A stretch of 46,517 nucleotides of DNA from an uncultured Bacilli bacterium. Lineage in GTDB: Bacteria; Bacillota_I; Bacilli_A; RF39; UBA660. The notes below the pieces were generated by a model. That model did no database searches, was not told the DNA's origin, and saw nothing but the letters and a program-made list of their open reading frames with translations. Where the stretch lies: contig CAKOXX010000011.1 of the NCBI GenBank assembly GCA_934130405.1, positions 1-46,517 on the forward strand, written 5' to 3'. Position numbers and translations under genes: made by a program. This document shows positions 8,131 through 16,458 of the stretch, in pieces. Within the stretch, counting starts at the first letter, position 1. The number at the start of each line of letters is the position of its first letter.

Positions 8131-9292
8131 ATTATTAGCTCCAGCAGGTGATTTGGAAAGATTAAAAGTAACTTTACTATATGGTGCAGATGCAGTTTAT
8201 TTAGGAGGAAGAAAATTAGGACTTAGAGCGAATGCTACTAATTTTACGAAAGAAGAATTAGAAGAAGGATGTTGTTTTGCTCATAAACTAAAGAAAAAAG
8301 TTTATGTAACGTTAAATATTTTCTTTCATGATAGTGATAGAGAAGAGATGGATTCTTATATTGAAGAATTAGTTAATTGTGGAGTTGATGCTTTTATTGT
8401 CAGTGACCCTTATTTAATTGAATATTTAGCGAAGAAAGGGTTAGAAGCTCATGTTTCTACGCAAGCTTCTATTACTAATAGTAAAGAAGCAATGTTTTAT
8501 AAAAGGCTTGGGGCGACAAGAGTAGTACTTGCTAGGGAATTAAACAAAGAAGAAATTCACGCAATTGTTACTAAGACTGGTCTTGAAGTAGAAGTATTTT
8601 TACATGGAGCGATGTGTACTTGCTTTAGTGGAAGATGTGCTTTATCTAATTACATAACTAATCGTGATGCTAATAGAGGAGGTTGTGCCCAGGTATGTCG
8701 CTTTGCTTTTAATACTTCAGATAATAAAGTTTTTACAATGGCTACTAAAGATTTGAATATGTCTAGTTATCTAAAAGACTTAATTGAAATTGGAGTAAGG
8801 TCGTTAAAGATAGAAGGAAGAATGCGTTCCATTTATTACCTTGCTAGTGTTGTTGGTAGTTATCGTGCTTTGATAGATGCTTATTATGAAGGTAAATTAA
8901 CAGAAGAGTTTGCTGCTAAGTATTTAAAAGTATTAGCATCAGTTGCTAACCGAGAAAGTACTAGTCAATATTTCTTAAAGAAAGCTGATAATACTGACCA
9001 GTACTATACCGGAAGACAAGAGATATCTAATCAAGAATATATTGCTGTTATTACTGGTTACGATAAAGAGAATAGTTGCTTAGTATTAAGAGAACGTAAC
9101 TACTTTAAAGTAGGAGATACTATTGAGATATTTACTCCTAAAGGAACAAGTTATCAATTTGTTTTAGAAAAGTTATTGGATGAAAATAATAACTCTATTG
9201 AAATAGCAAGACATCCTGATGAGTTATTAAAGATACCTTTTAAAGAAGAATTAGAAAAATATTCAATGATTAGATTAATAAAGAAGGGTTAA
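8117..9292 (+). CDS. trhP2: U32 peptidase-family tRNA 5-hydroxyuridine synthase, TrhP2/YrrO-type
   Basis: 391 residues, close to the usual ~400-420. Starts MEKIELLAPAGDLERLKVTL then GADAVYLGG, the standard U32 opening. The U32 signature is complete: EVFLHGAMCTCFSGRCALS followed by NRGGCAQVCRF, whose Cys residues are iron-sulfur ligand candidates. SLKIEGRMRS follows in the usual place. Together with TrhP1 it is expected to hydroxylate U34 using prephenate-derived chemistry (known for TrhP/TrhO systems). The methyltransferase TrmR, which methylates ho5U to mo5U, is encoded at 14762, so the whole pathway is in this window. The dGTPase-like gene follows one base after the stop. Confidence 0.85.
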   Translation: MEKIELLAPAGDLERLKVTLLYGADAVYLGGRKLGLRANATNFTKEELEEGCCFAHKLKKKVYVTLNIFFHDSDREEMDSYIEELVNCGVDAFIVSDPYLIEYLAKKGLEAHVSTQASITNSKEAMFYKRLGATRVVLARELNKEEIHAIVTKTGLEVEVFLHGAMCTCFSGRCALSNYITNRDANRGGCAQVCRFAFNTSDNKVFTMATKDLNMSSYLKDLIEIGVRSLKIEGRMRSIYYLASVVGSYRALIDAYYEGKLTEEFAAKYLKVLASVANRESTSQYFLKKADNTDQYYTGRQEISNQEYIAVITGYDKENSCLVLRERNYFKVGDTIEIFTPKGTSYQFVLEKLLDENNNSIEIARHPDELLKIPFKEELEKYSMIRLIKKG

Positions 9293-9293
9293 A

Positions 9294-10397
9294 ATGAACA
9301 AAGAAGAATTAATAAAAGAGAACTTTTTAAAGAAAGAACAAAATTATAGTAAATATGCTACTAAGAGTAGTGATGCTATAAGACTAAAAGAGGAAAAGGA
9401 AGATATGCGTCCAGCTTTCTTTCACGATATAGATAGAATTATTCATAAATTATCATATAGTAGATATATGGATAAGACACAAGTTTTTTCAGAATGTGAA
9501 AATGATCATATAAGTCATAGAATGATTCATGTGCAATTAGTTAGTAAAACAGCTAGAACGATTGGTAGAGCTCTTAATCTTAACGAAGACTTAATTGAAG
9601 CGATTGCTTTAGCTCATGATATCGGTCACACTCCGATAGGTCATACTGGTGAAAAAATCTTAGATGAGATTTGTAGGGAAGACTTTAATGGTAGTTTTGC
9701 TCATAATGTTCAAGGCGTAAATTATTATATGAATCTTACTAATGCTAATTTAACGATTCAAACTCTTGATGGAATAATGTGTCATAATGGTGAATTGGTT
9801 AGTGAAATATATGAACCAGTTAAAAAGAGCAAGGAAGAGTTTTTACAAGAATTTCAAGCTGCTTTCAAAGATGCTAAGAAAAGTAGAAAATATCGTCCAA
9901 TGACTTTAGAAGGCTGTGTTGTAAGAATAAGTGATATTATTGGTTACGTTGGAAGAGATATTGAAGATGCTATTATTTTAGGAAAGATTAAAAGGGAAGA
10001 TATACCTTCATCTATAACTAGTGTTTTAGGAAGCACAAATAGAGAAATAATGAATACTGTTATATTAGATATTATAAATAATAGTTTAGATAAACCTTAT
10101 ATAAAGATGAGTAAGAAAGTCTTTGAAGCCTTATTTGCTCTAAAAGATTTTAATTATCATCATATTTATAAGCATTCTTTAACAACTGATGAATATGATA
10201 GATATAGACAAGGTATGAGAAAAATCTATCAGGAATATTTACTTGACATCAAAAATAATAACTTGGATAGTGTTATTTTTAAAGATTTTTTAAGTCATCA
10301 AACTAGTAATTATTTGGAAAAAACAAGCGATAACCAAAAAGTAGTCGACTTTATTGCAGGAATGACTGATGACTATTTTATTAAGCAAATTAGTTAA
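9294..10397 (+). CDS. dGTPase-like HD-domain phosphohydrolase
   Basis: 367 residues. The start of the catalytic part reads RIIHKLSYSRYMDKTQVFSE, typical of deoxyguanosinetriphosphate triphosphohydrolase-like proteins. Metal-binding residues are present: ISHRMIHVQ (His), LAHDIGHTPIGHTGE (HD, His) and VRISDIIGYVGRDIEDA (Asp). Family members hydrolyse dNTPs to nucleosides and triphosphate; the exact substrate cannot be read from sequence. It starts one base after trhP2 and so shares its transcript. The C-terminal half is variable in this family and shows no extra domain. Confidence 0.85.
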   Translation: MNKEELIKENFLKKEQNYSKYATKSSDAIRLKEEKEDMRPAFFHDIDRIIHKLSYSRYMDKTQVFSECENDHISHRMIHVQLVSKTARTIGRALNLNEDLIEAIALAHDIGHTPIGHTGEKILDEICREDFNGSFAHNVQGVNYYMNLTNANLTIQTLDGIMCHNGELVSEIYEPVKKSKEEFLQEFQAAFKDAKKSRKYRPMTLEGCVVRISDIIGYVGRDIEDAIILGKIKREDIPSSITSVLGSTNREIMNTVILDIINNSLDKPYIKMSKKVFEALFALKDFNYHHIYKHSLTTDEYDRYRQGMRKIYQEYLLDIKNNNLDSVIFKDFLSHQTSNYLEKTSDNQKVVDFIAGMTDDYFIKQIS

Positions 10398-10403
10398 AAA
10401 AGC

Positions 10404-10432
10404 TTGATGTTTTTAGCGTTTTGTGATAAAAT
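10404..10432 (+). promoter_or_regulatory. Sigma-A promoter of greA
   Basis: TTGATG (10404-10409), exactly 17 bases, then TAAAAT (10427-10432). It lies between the dGTPase-like gene and greA; the ribosome site ACGAGGTG follows before ATG 10496. Confidence 0.65.
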
Positions 10433-10495
10433 CTTAGTCATATTGATAAGTGATAGGATGACTTGTCATTAAATATATAAACGAGGTGAATAATA

Positions 10496-10969
10496 ATGGG
10501 AAATAAAAAAGTAATATATTTAACAGAAGAAGGTTTAAAAGATTTACAAGCTGAACTAGACGATTTAATCAATGTAAAAAGACCAGCTAATATCTTATCT
10601 ATAAAAGAAGCTCGTAGCTTAGGAGATTTATCAGAAAATGCTGACTATGATGCTGCTAAAAATGAACAAGCACAAATCGAGGGTAGAATTAAAACTATTG
10701 AAAAAATGCTTGAAAATGTTGAAATAATTAAAGATATACCAAAGGACAAGGTTGGACTTGGAAGTACAGTTGCTATCAAGTATGTTGACGACCCTGATGA
10801 TACTGATGAGTACAAAATCGTTGGTAGTCAAGAAGCAGATCCTTTCGAAGGAAGAATTTCTAACGAAAGTCCTATTGCTAAGGCTTTAATGAATCATAAA
10901 AAAGGTGATGTTATCACTGTTGAAAGCCCTAATGGTAATTATGAAGTAGAAATTACTGAAATTAAGTAA
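10496..10969 (+). CDS. greA: Transcription elongation factor GreA
   Basis: 157 residues, the normal GreA length. The N-terminal coiled coil has YLTEEGLKDLQAELDDL and the tip motif GDLSENADYDAAKNEQ with the acidic residues that reach the polymerase active site. The C-terminal FKBP-like part has SPIAKALMNHKKGDVITVE. GreA stimulates cleavage of backtracked RNA by RNA polymerase. It has its own promoter upstream and a hairpin terminator downstream, so it appears monocistronic. In B. subtilis greA also lies next to the yrr cluster, so its position is conserved. Confidence 0.97.
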   Translation: MGNKKVIYLTEEGLKDLQAELDDLINVKRPANILSIKEARSLGDLSENADYDAAKNEQAQIEGRIKTIEKMLENVEIIKDIPKDKVGLGSTVAIKYVDDPDDTDEYKIVGSQEADPFEGRISNESPIAKALMNHKKGDVITVESPNGNYEVEITEIK

Positions 10970-10993
10970 TTATTTTTAATAAAGATACATAGT

Positions 10994-11030
10994 AAAAGAT
11001 GGATTGTTTATGACGAAGCCATCTTTTTAA
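10994..11030 (+). terminator. Terminator after greA
   Basis: AAAAGATGG (10994-11002) pairs with CCATCTTTT (11019 onward) around a 16-base loop, with extra T. A second copy of the same stem occurs at about 11158-11190, the 3' end of the minus-strand Rpn gene, so this hairpin seems to derive from a decayed copy of that gene. Confidence 0.65.
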
Positions 11031-11100
11031 TTTCCTCTAATTTTATACTGGTTATTCTAGAAATTTCTTCTTTACTCATACCATTATATAGTATTTTTTC
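11008..11100 (-). pseudogene. Remnant of the C-terminus of an Rpn/PD-(D/E)XK family gene
   Basis: On the minus strand the open stretch reads EKILYNGMSKEEISRITSIK then LEEIKKMASS and stops. It resembles the C-terminal helical tail of Rpn family proteins (GMSxEEIxxITxLxxEEIxxM) and parallels the end of the neighbouring gene (DIPLEKVKKMGLL). It is closed by an in-frame stop upstream and has no ribosome site, so I read it as the leftover 3' end of a second copy. Confidence 0.5.
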
Positions 11101-11169
11101 TTAATGTTGAAAGATTAGTAGAGTATTTTCTAGGATTTCTCGTTATATTTTTTCATAATAAAAGATGGA

Positions 11170-12051
11170 TTAGAGTAAACCCATCTTTTTGACTTTCTCT
11201 AATGGTATGTCATTATTAAGCAATATAGAAATAATAGATGAACGTTCTTCTTCACGACCGAGTTCGCGACCTTTTTGAACTCCAAGCTTTTCTCGGTAAG
11301 CTAATTTTGCTTCTTCCTTCCACTTTCTATCTTTCTCCACGTCATAAAGACCGATAGTATTGATATCAAAAGTTGCTTCTTTAATTTTTTCTACTGCTTC
11401 CATTAAATCTTCATCTCCTTTGCTAATTTCTTCTAAATCACTAATCTTATCAAGCTTAAGAATAAGTAAAGCTTTTTCAAGTTTACTTAACTTATCCCCA
11501 TTATAGTATTTCTTTTCTAACTTGGGAAGACTGATGTGATATTTTTTAAGATTTTCCGTTTCAATTTCTAACGTATCTTTATCTGTATAAACGAATTCAA
11601 GAATTGGTTTATCACTTTTAAAGTGCGTGAAGTTGTTGAAATTTACCTGTAAAAATCTTTGCATATTACTAAAACTTTCGGAAGCATTCAAACTTTCTCC
11701 TTCAAGTTTTCCAAGATAAGCCTGATTTCTGATTAATAAACCATCATAGTATTCACTGTTCATTTCAAAGTTTATTAAAGATTTATCAATCTTAGCGATA
11801 AAATCAGATATCTTTTTTCGTTCTTTAGCATTACTAAGTGGTAACTCATTATTTTGAATAACAATATTTTAAACCAAATCATCTTTAGCAATATTAGTAA
11901 ATTCACTAATTAGAAAAGTAACATAAGCAGGACAAGAAGACATAACAGTTTTGAACATAGTATCATAAGTAGCAGGAATAACCTTACCATCTTTGATAAG
12001 TTGTTCTTTTATTTTGTTAAGCTTTTTAGAGATGTCAATCTCTTTCGTCAT
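11170..12051 (-). pseudogene. Rpn family PD-(D/E)XK nuclease/putative transposase, interrupted by one nonsense codon
   Basis: The minus-strand frame runs 294 codons from ATG 12051 (MTKEIDISKK; GGGGGTGA upstream) to 11170, broken only by TAA at 11869-11871. The halves are in the same frame, so this is a single nonsense change, not a frameshift. Before it: PATYDTMFKTVMSSCPAYV. After it: SDFIAKIDKSLINFEMNSEY (the D...E-x-N pattern of the Rpn nuclease core) and LLIRNQAYLGKL, then Leu- and Lys-rich helices and a GREEERSSII tail. Rpn proteins are nuclease-like elements that promote recombination in E. coli. With the stop, the catalytic half would need internal re-initiation. It could also be an assembly error. 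Confidence 0.75.
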
Positions 12052-12195
12052 GGTGTCATCACCCCCTTTCGCCATTAATCTAACATAAGAGAGATTAGAA
12101 CGCAAAAAGGGGAAAATGGCAAATTCCGGGATAAAAAATCAGAGAAAAACGAAATTCACCATCGACCTAGTAGGTAAATTAATAAATTCCCATCT

Positions 12196-12226
12196 AAAAA
12201 AGACCAAAAATAGCAAAATGGTCTTT
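12196..12226 (-). terminator. Terminator of the minus-strand membrane protein gene
   Basis: Read on the minus strand: AAAGACC, a 14-base loop, GGTCTTT plus further T. It lies just beyond the stop of the gene at 12248. The rest of 12052-12247 holds nothing else I recognise. Confidence 0.7.
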
Positions 12227-12247
12227 CAATCAAGAAATTTAAAAAAA

Positions 12248-12607
12248 TTATTCTGACTTATTAATACCAATCATTCCACCTAGAATAGCAGTTATTAAAA
12301 TAATTAAATAATAAAGCATCATCTTAATACTAAAACTTGTACTAGCAAAACAAGAAATAGCAATAAATACAATAATTAATAAAAGACCAAGCTTTAAACC
12401 TTCAAACCAACCTTTCTCCTTAACCTTCTTAGTAAAAGAAATAGTAGTAATAAAGATAGAGAAAAGGGGAATAAGTAACTTAAAGATATTATAAACACCA
12501 CTACTTAAAAGATTAAAATAATAAAGAAGAGTAGTAAAAGAACTTAACAATAAGATTAGCAAAATATTAATTAATAAAACCTTCAAAATAGAATTTAAGT
12601 ATTTCAA
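12248..12607 (-). CDS. Small membrane protein, TIGR04086/YrzE-like
   Basis: 119 residues with four hydrophobic segments: about 9-30, 38-55, 70-88 and 97-115, and short polar loops (TKKVKEKGWFEGLK in the middle). Length, four helices and the Gly-rich last helix (ILGGMIGINKSE) fit the TIGR04086 family, whose function is unknown. Start choice: TTG 12607, since AGGTGA lies 5 bases upstream; GTG 12616 is the longer option but has no good site. It is transcribed away from the ireB operon. Confidence 0.6.
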   Translation of the reverse strand: MKYLNSILKVLLINILLILLLSSFTTLLYYFNLLSSGVYNIFKLLIPLFSIFITTISFTKKVKEKGWFEGLKLGLLLIIVFIAISCFASTSFSIKMMLYYLIILITAILGGMIGINKSE

Positions 12608-12657
12608 ACATATCACCTATATAAAAATATGTAATTAGAAATAATAATATGAAAGCT

Positions 12658-12685
12658 TTACTAAGACTTAAAAAAATGTTAGAAT
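12658..12685 (+). promoter_or_regulatory. Possible promoter of the ireB-ynbB-like operon
   Basis: TTACTA (12658-12663), 16 bases, TAGAAT (12680-12685) preceded by TG (extended -10). It is the best candidate between the divergent membrane protein gene and ireB; the -35 box is weak. Confidence 0.35.
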
Positions 12686-12719
12686 AATTTTAAGAAATTG
12701 TAGTGAGGTGAAATATATA

Positions 12720-12965
12720 ATGAATGACAAAACAATGCTTTTTCAAATTGAATCTAAAGATACAAAAGAGGTTCAAAAAATACTAAAAGAAGTTTATCTA
12801 TCATTAAGAGAAAGAGGCTATAACCCGATAGATCAAATAGTAGGTTATCTAATTAGTGGTGACTTAGGTTATATTTCTAGTTATCAAGATGCTAGACGTA
12901 AAATGCAGTCATTAGACCGTAGCAAAGTAGTTGAAGTCTTACTAACTAATCTCTTGAAAGGATAG
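12720..12965 (+). CDS. ireB: IreB family regulatory phosphoprotein (UPF0297)
   Basis: 81 residues: MNDKTMLFQ, then YLSLRERGYNPIDQIVGYLI, SGDLGYISSYQDARRKM and VVEVLLTNLLKG, the full UPF0297 pattern. In Enterococcus, IreB is phosphorylated by the PASTA kinase IreK and negatively affects cephalosporin resistance. I start at ATG 12720 because GAGGTG is well placed; the frame is open four codons further up. First gene of the ireB-ruvX-yrzB-mltG-trmR order found in Bacilli; ruvX follows after 5 bases. Confidence 0.93.
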   Translation: MNDKTMLFQIESKDTKEVQKILKEVYLSLRERGYNPIDQIVGYLISGDLGYISSYQDARRKMQSLDRSKVVEVLLTNLLKG

Positions 12966-12970
12966 TTCCC

Positions 12971-13399
12971 TTGCGTTATTTAGGACTTGACTATGGAACA
13001 AAAACAGTTGGTCTTGCTATATCAGACCGGACTGGTTTTTTAGCGAGTAATCATGGCGTTATTCGTTATCAAACAAAAGAAGAAATATTTACCGAATTAG
13101 AAAGAATAGTTAGTGAAGAAAAAATCGAAGCTTTTGTCCTAGGGTATCCTAAAAATATGAATAATACCTGTGGAAAAAGAGTAGAAGAAACCTTAGTTTT
13201 AAAACAAGAACTAGAAGAAAAATTTGGTTTACCAGTTTTCTTAATGGACGAGCGACTATCTACTACCGAAGCTGAGAAAGTACTCTTACTAGGTGATACT
13301 AGTAGAAAAAAACGTAAAAAAGTAATCGACTCCGTTGCTGCTACAATTATCTTACAAACTTACTTAGATATGAAAGGAAAAGAAAAAGATGGAAAATAA
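12971..13399 (+). CDS. ruvX: Holliday junction resolvase-like RuvX/YqgF
   Basis: 142 residues. Begins with TTG (12971) after GAAAGGA: MRYLGLDYGTKTVGLAISD, the RNase H-fold strand with catalytic Asp. Later motifs: AFVLGYPKNMNNTCGKR, FLMDERLSTTEAEKVLL and KKVIDSVAATIILQTYL (second and third acidic residues). YqgF proteins act in 16S rRNA 5'-end processing and are also described as resolvases. The last 11 bases overlap the DUF1292 gene, so they are translationally linked. Confidence 0.95.
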   Translation: MRYLGLDYGTKTVGLAISDRTGFLASNHGVIRYQTKEEIFTELERIVSEEKIEAFVLGYPKNMNNTCGKRVEETLVLKQELEEKFGLPVFLMDERLSTTEAEKVLLLGDTSRKKRKKVIDSVAATIILQTYLDMKGKEKDGK

Positions 13400-13679
13400 A
13401 AACCAATTTACATTAATCGACGAAGAAGGAAAAGAAGTAGTGTATGACGTGTTATTCACTTTTGATAGTGAAGAAACTAATAAAAGTTATATCGTTTATA
13501 CTGATAACTCAACTGATGAAGAAGGGAATATTCAAGTTTATGCTAGTACTTACCAAAAAGGAGAAGGAACTTCTACTAAACTTGACCCCATTGAAACCGA
13601 TAAAGAATGGAAAATAATTGAAACTATTTTAAATACAATTCAAGAAACAGTAAAAGAAGGAACGAGTAGCGAAGAATAA
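13389..13679 (+). CDS. yrzB: DUF1292 family protein, YrzB-like
   Basis: 96 acidic residues: NQFTLIDEEGKEVVYDVLFT, SYIVYTDNSTDEEGNIQVYA and DKEWKIIETILNTIQE, the standard DUF1292 layout. Function unknown. Position after ruvX and before mltG is the conserved one in Bacilli. It overlaps ruvX by 11 bases. Confidence 0.92.
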   Translation: MENKNQFTLIDEEGKEVVYDVLFTFDSEETNKSYIVYTDNSTDEEGNIQVYASTYQKGEGTSTKLDPIETDKEWKIIETILNTIQETVKEGTSSEE

Positions 13680-13706
13680 TTTGCTACTTATTCATAAAAA
13701 GGGAAG

Positions 13707-14768
13707 ATGTGTGATTCGATGCGTAAAATAGCAACAATATTTTTAATACTTGGTCTACTACTTTTAGGAACTTTTGGCTTTTATCAATATGAAATTAGTC
13801 CTACTGATAAAAAAAGTACAGCAACTTATGAAGTAGTAGTAAAGCAAGGAATGAGTACTAGTGAAATAGCTAATCTTTTAAAAGAAAAAAACTTAATTAG
13901 AAATTCCTTTTTCTTTAAAGTATATATGAAACTAAATAGAAAACAAACTATTAAAGCTGCAACTTATGACTTAAAGAAAAGCATGGATTTAGATACAATT
14001 GTTTCTTTATTAGAAGTAGGAAAAGCTAATGATGATATTTCTATAACATTTAAAGAAGGAAAAACTATCAAAGATTATGCTAAAGTTCTTAGTACCAATA
14101 CTAACATTAGTGAAGAAGACTTTCTTGCTAAGATGAAAGATAAGACTTATCTTACTAGTCTTATTAATTCTTATTGGTTTTTAACAGATACTATCTTAAA
14201 TGATGATATCTACTACGGTTTAGAAGGATACCTAGCTCCAGACACTTATAACTTTAAAGATAAAGATGTCAGTATTGAAGAAGTTGTTAAAACACTTCTA
14301 GACCAAGAAGAAAAAAATCTAGAGCCATTTAAGAATAAAGTAAATAAAGCAAATATTCATGATATATTAACACTAGCTTCCATGGCTGAACTAGAAGGAG
14401 TTAAAGAAAAAGACCGAAAGATGATAGTAGGAGTTTTTCAAAATAGACTTAGTAAGAATATGAATCTTGGTAGTGATGTAACTACTTATTATGCCTTTAG
14501 TGAAGATATGACAAAGGACTTAACAAGTGAGATGTTTAATACTTATAATCCTTATAATACTAGAAGTAGCCAGATGGCTGGTAAATTACCAGTAGGACCA
14601 ATTTGTAATCCATCAAAATCTAGTATTGAAGCAAGTATTAATCCAACAAGTTCAGATTATTATTATTTTGTTGCTGATAAAAATGGTAATGTTTACTACA
14701 CCAAAACCAGTAGTGAACATAGTGCCAAAGTAAAAGAATTGAAAGATAAAGGTGACTGGATATGGTAG
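13707..14768 (+). CDS. mltG: Endolytic murein transglycosylase MltG
   Basis: 353 residues. One membrane helix near residues 8-27 (IFLILGLLLLGTFGFY) places the rest outside. A LysM-like segment follows (VVKQGMSTSEIANLLKEKNL), then the YceG core: YGLEGYLAPDTYNF, ILTLASMAELEGVKEKDRK with the catalytic Glu, VFQNRL, SDVTTYYAF, YNTRSSQMAGKLPVGPICNP and YYYFVADKNG. MltG cuts nascent glycan strands and sets their release point. Start ATG 13707 gives a very close ribosome site; ATG 13719 is an alternative. The 3' end overlaps trmR by 7 bases, and three further wall hydrolases are in the same operon. Confidence 0.95.
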   Translation: MCDSMRKIATIFLILGLLLLGTFGFYQYEISPTDKKSTATYEVVVKQGMSTSEIANLLKEKNLIRNSFFFKVYMKLNRKQTIKAATYDLKKSMDLDTIVSLLEVGKANDDISITFKEGKTIKDYAKVLSTNTNISEEDFLAKMKDKTYLTSLINSYWFLTDTILNDDIYYGLEGYLAPDTYNFKDKDVSIEEVVKTLLDQEEKNLEPFKNKVNKANIHDILTLASMAELEGVKEKDRKMIVGVFQNRLSKNMNLGSDVTTYYAFSEDMTKDLTSEMFNTYNPYNTRSSQMAGKLPVGPICNPSKSSIEASINPTSSDYYYFVADKNGNVYYTKTSSEHSAKVKELKDKGDWIW

Positions 14769-15367
14769 ACGATGAGACTTATCAAATAATCAAAGATATA
14801 AAAAATTACGCTAAAGAAAATAAAGTACCAATTATGGAAGACGCTGGAATTGATTTCTTAACCAATTTTATCATTAAAAATCAACGAGTTAAAATACTAG
14901 AAGTAGGAACTGCTATTGGTTATTCTGCTATCATGATGGCTTTATGCAATAAAAACTTGCAAATAACAAGTATCGAACGTGATAGCGACCGTTATATGGA
15001 AGCTTTAAAAAATATTAAGAGATGCCATTTAGAAGATAGAATAACTTTAATCTATCAAGATGCTTTAAATGTTAGATTAGATGATACTTTTGACTTAATA
15101 TTTATTGATGCTGCTAAAGCACAAAGTCAAAAATTCTTTGAATTATTTGAACGCAATCTAACGAGTGATGGATATATAATAACAGATAATATGTATTTTC
15201 ATGGACTAGTTAATAAAAATGAAAAAGAAATTGAAAGTCGTAATGTAAGAGGAATTGTCAGAAAGATTAAAGACTATATTACCTTTTTAAAAAATAATGA
15301 AAATTACGAAACAGTTATTCAAGATATAGGAGATGGAATTGCTGTAAGTAAAAGAAAAGAAAGGTGA
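14762..15367 (+). CDS. trmR: tRNA 5-hydroxyuridine methyltransferase TrmR (YrrM), class I SAM enzyme
   Basis: 201 residues of the O-methyltransferase fold: IPIMEDAGI, VKILEVGTAIGYSAIMMA (SAM loop), ITSIERD, FDLIFIDAAKAQSQKFFELF (metal-binding Asp region) and IITDNMYFHG. In B. subtilis TrmR methylates 5-hydroxyuridine at tRNA position 34 to 5-methoxyuridine. The hydroxylation enzymes are at 7303-9292 here. It overlaps mltG by 7 bases, the same order as yrrL-yrrM. Stop TGA is immediately followed by the next gene's start. Confidence 0.88.
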   Translation: MVDDETYQIIKDIKNYAKENKVPIMEDAGIDFLTNFIIKNQRVKILEVGTAIGYSAIMMALCNKNLQITSIERDSDRYMEALKNIKRCHLEDRITLIYQDALNVRLDDTFDLIFIDAAKAQSQKFFELFERNLTSDGYIITDNMYFHGLVNKNEKEIESRNVRGIVRKIKDYITFLKNNENYETVIQDIGDGIAVSKRKER

Positions 15368-15372
15368 TTTTT

Positions 15373-16449
15373 ATGTATTTGTTAACATCTATAAATAACA
15401 CCTGTTCTGATGCTGCTTTAGCTAGAGGAATTAGTATCATTTATACTGTAATAGAATGGATTTCTATCCTTGTTCCTATTATTTTAATCGTCTCTTTAGT
15501 GGTATCACTTATTTCCATGACAGTTGACCCTAACCAAAAAGATGGCCAAAAAAAGATAATTAGAAAAGTAGCTTCGGCTCTCATTATCTTTTTAGTGCCA
15601 TCTCTTTTAGGTGTAGTAATGAGTTTTCTTAATTATGCCACTGATGAAAAAAGTGAAATCTTTAATTTTACTACCTGCTATAAAGTTGCTCTTCAAGCTA
15701 ATGAAAATATTGGCGTTGGTGAATATAACTCTGGTGCTGGAACTAGTAAAGGTAATGGCCTAAACCTATATGGTGATTTATCAGGACTTAGTCAGTATGT
15801 TAAGAAAGAAACAGATGATACCAGTAGCAGTGCTAGTTTAGGAGATGGTGGTATCTTAATAGTAGCTGGACACTCTTATTCTCCTTACTGTGCACAATTT
15901 AGAAACGAATGTCGTGAAGAAGATTGGACTTACGTTGAACCAACTGAAACAAGAAAACTTGCTAAACTTGTAAAAAACGAACTTGATAGTATGAATTTGA
16001 AAGCCTCTATTGCCAATGAAATGTTAGGTGGAACGGATGCTAGAATGAATAAATCATTATTTATTGAGATGGGACTTAATACTCAAGCTTTTCAAGAAAA
16101 TGAACCAAAGTTTAAAAAATTTACCCATGTTATTGAATTTCACTTTAATGCCGCCGGCTCTGGGGCGCATGGAACAGTTTTAATGAAAGGCCAAGCAGGA
16201 ATTTCTAAAATAGATAACGAGATAAAAGCAGCAGTCGTCAAATATACCGGACGAGGTTTAGATGACATGGCGATGGGCTTACAAAATCAAAGATACTTCC
16301 AAAACTTAGGTATCCCGATGACTTATTTGGAAGTAGAGTTTTACGATAATAATAGCGCTATGGCTAAATACGAAACAAATAAAGAAAAAATTGCTCATGA
16401 AATAGCTTTAGTCTTTCAGAAAAATTATGGAGATAAAATCTCTAGATAG
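15373..16449 (+). CDS. Amidase_3-like peptidoglycan amidase with pilin-like two-helix membrane anchor
   Basis: 358 residues from ATG 15373 (AAAGGTGA upstream). Residues 1-~95 hold a Cys near position 11 and two membrane helices: IYTVIEWISILVPIILIVSL and SALIIFLVPSLLGVVMSF, joined by a charged loop (DPNQKDGQKKIIRKVA). This looks like VirB2/TrbC-type pilin domains. A Gly/Ser linker with YGDLSGLSQY follows. Residues ~155-358 match zinc amidases: GILIVAGHS (His), TETRKLAKLVKNEL (Glu), THVIEFHFNA (His), YLEVEF (Glu). Expected to cleave the MurNAc-L-Ala bond outside the membrane. The same anchor and linker occur in the two CHAP proteins downstream. Confidence 0.75.
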   Translation: MYLLTSINNTCSDAALARGISIIYTVIEWISILVPIILIVSLVVSLISMTVDPNQKDGQKKIIRKVASALIIFLVPSLLGVVMSFLNYATDEKSEIFNFTTCYKVALQANENIGVGEYNSGAGTSKGNGLNLYGDLSGLSQYVKKETDDTSSSASLGDGGILIVAGHSYSPYCAQFRNECREEDWTYVEPTETRKLAKLVKNELDSMNLKASIANEMLGGTDARMNKSLFIEMGLNTQAFQENEPKFKKFTHVIEFHFNAAGSGAHGTVLMKGQAGISKIDNEIKAAVVKYTGRGLDDMAMGLQNQRYFQNLGIPMTYLEVEFYDNNSAMAKYETNKEKIAHEIALVFQKNYGDKISR

Positions 16450-16458
16450 GAGAAGCAA

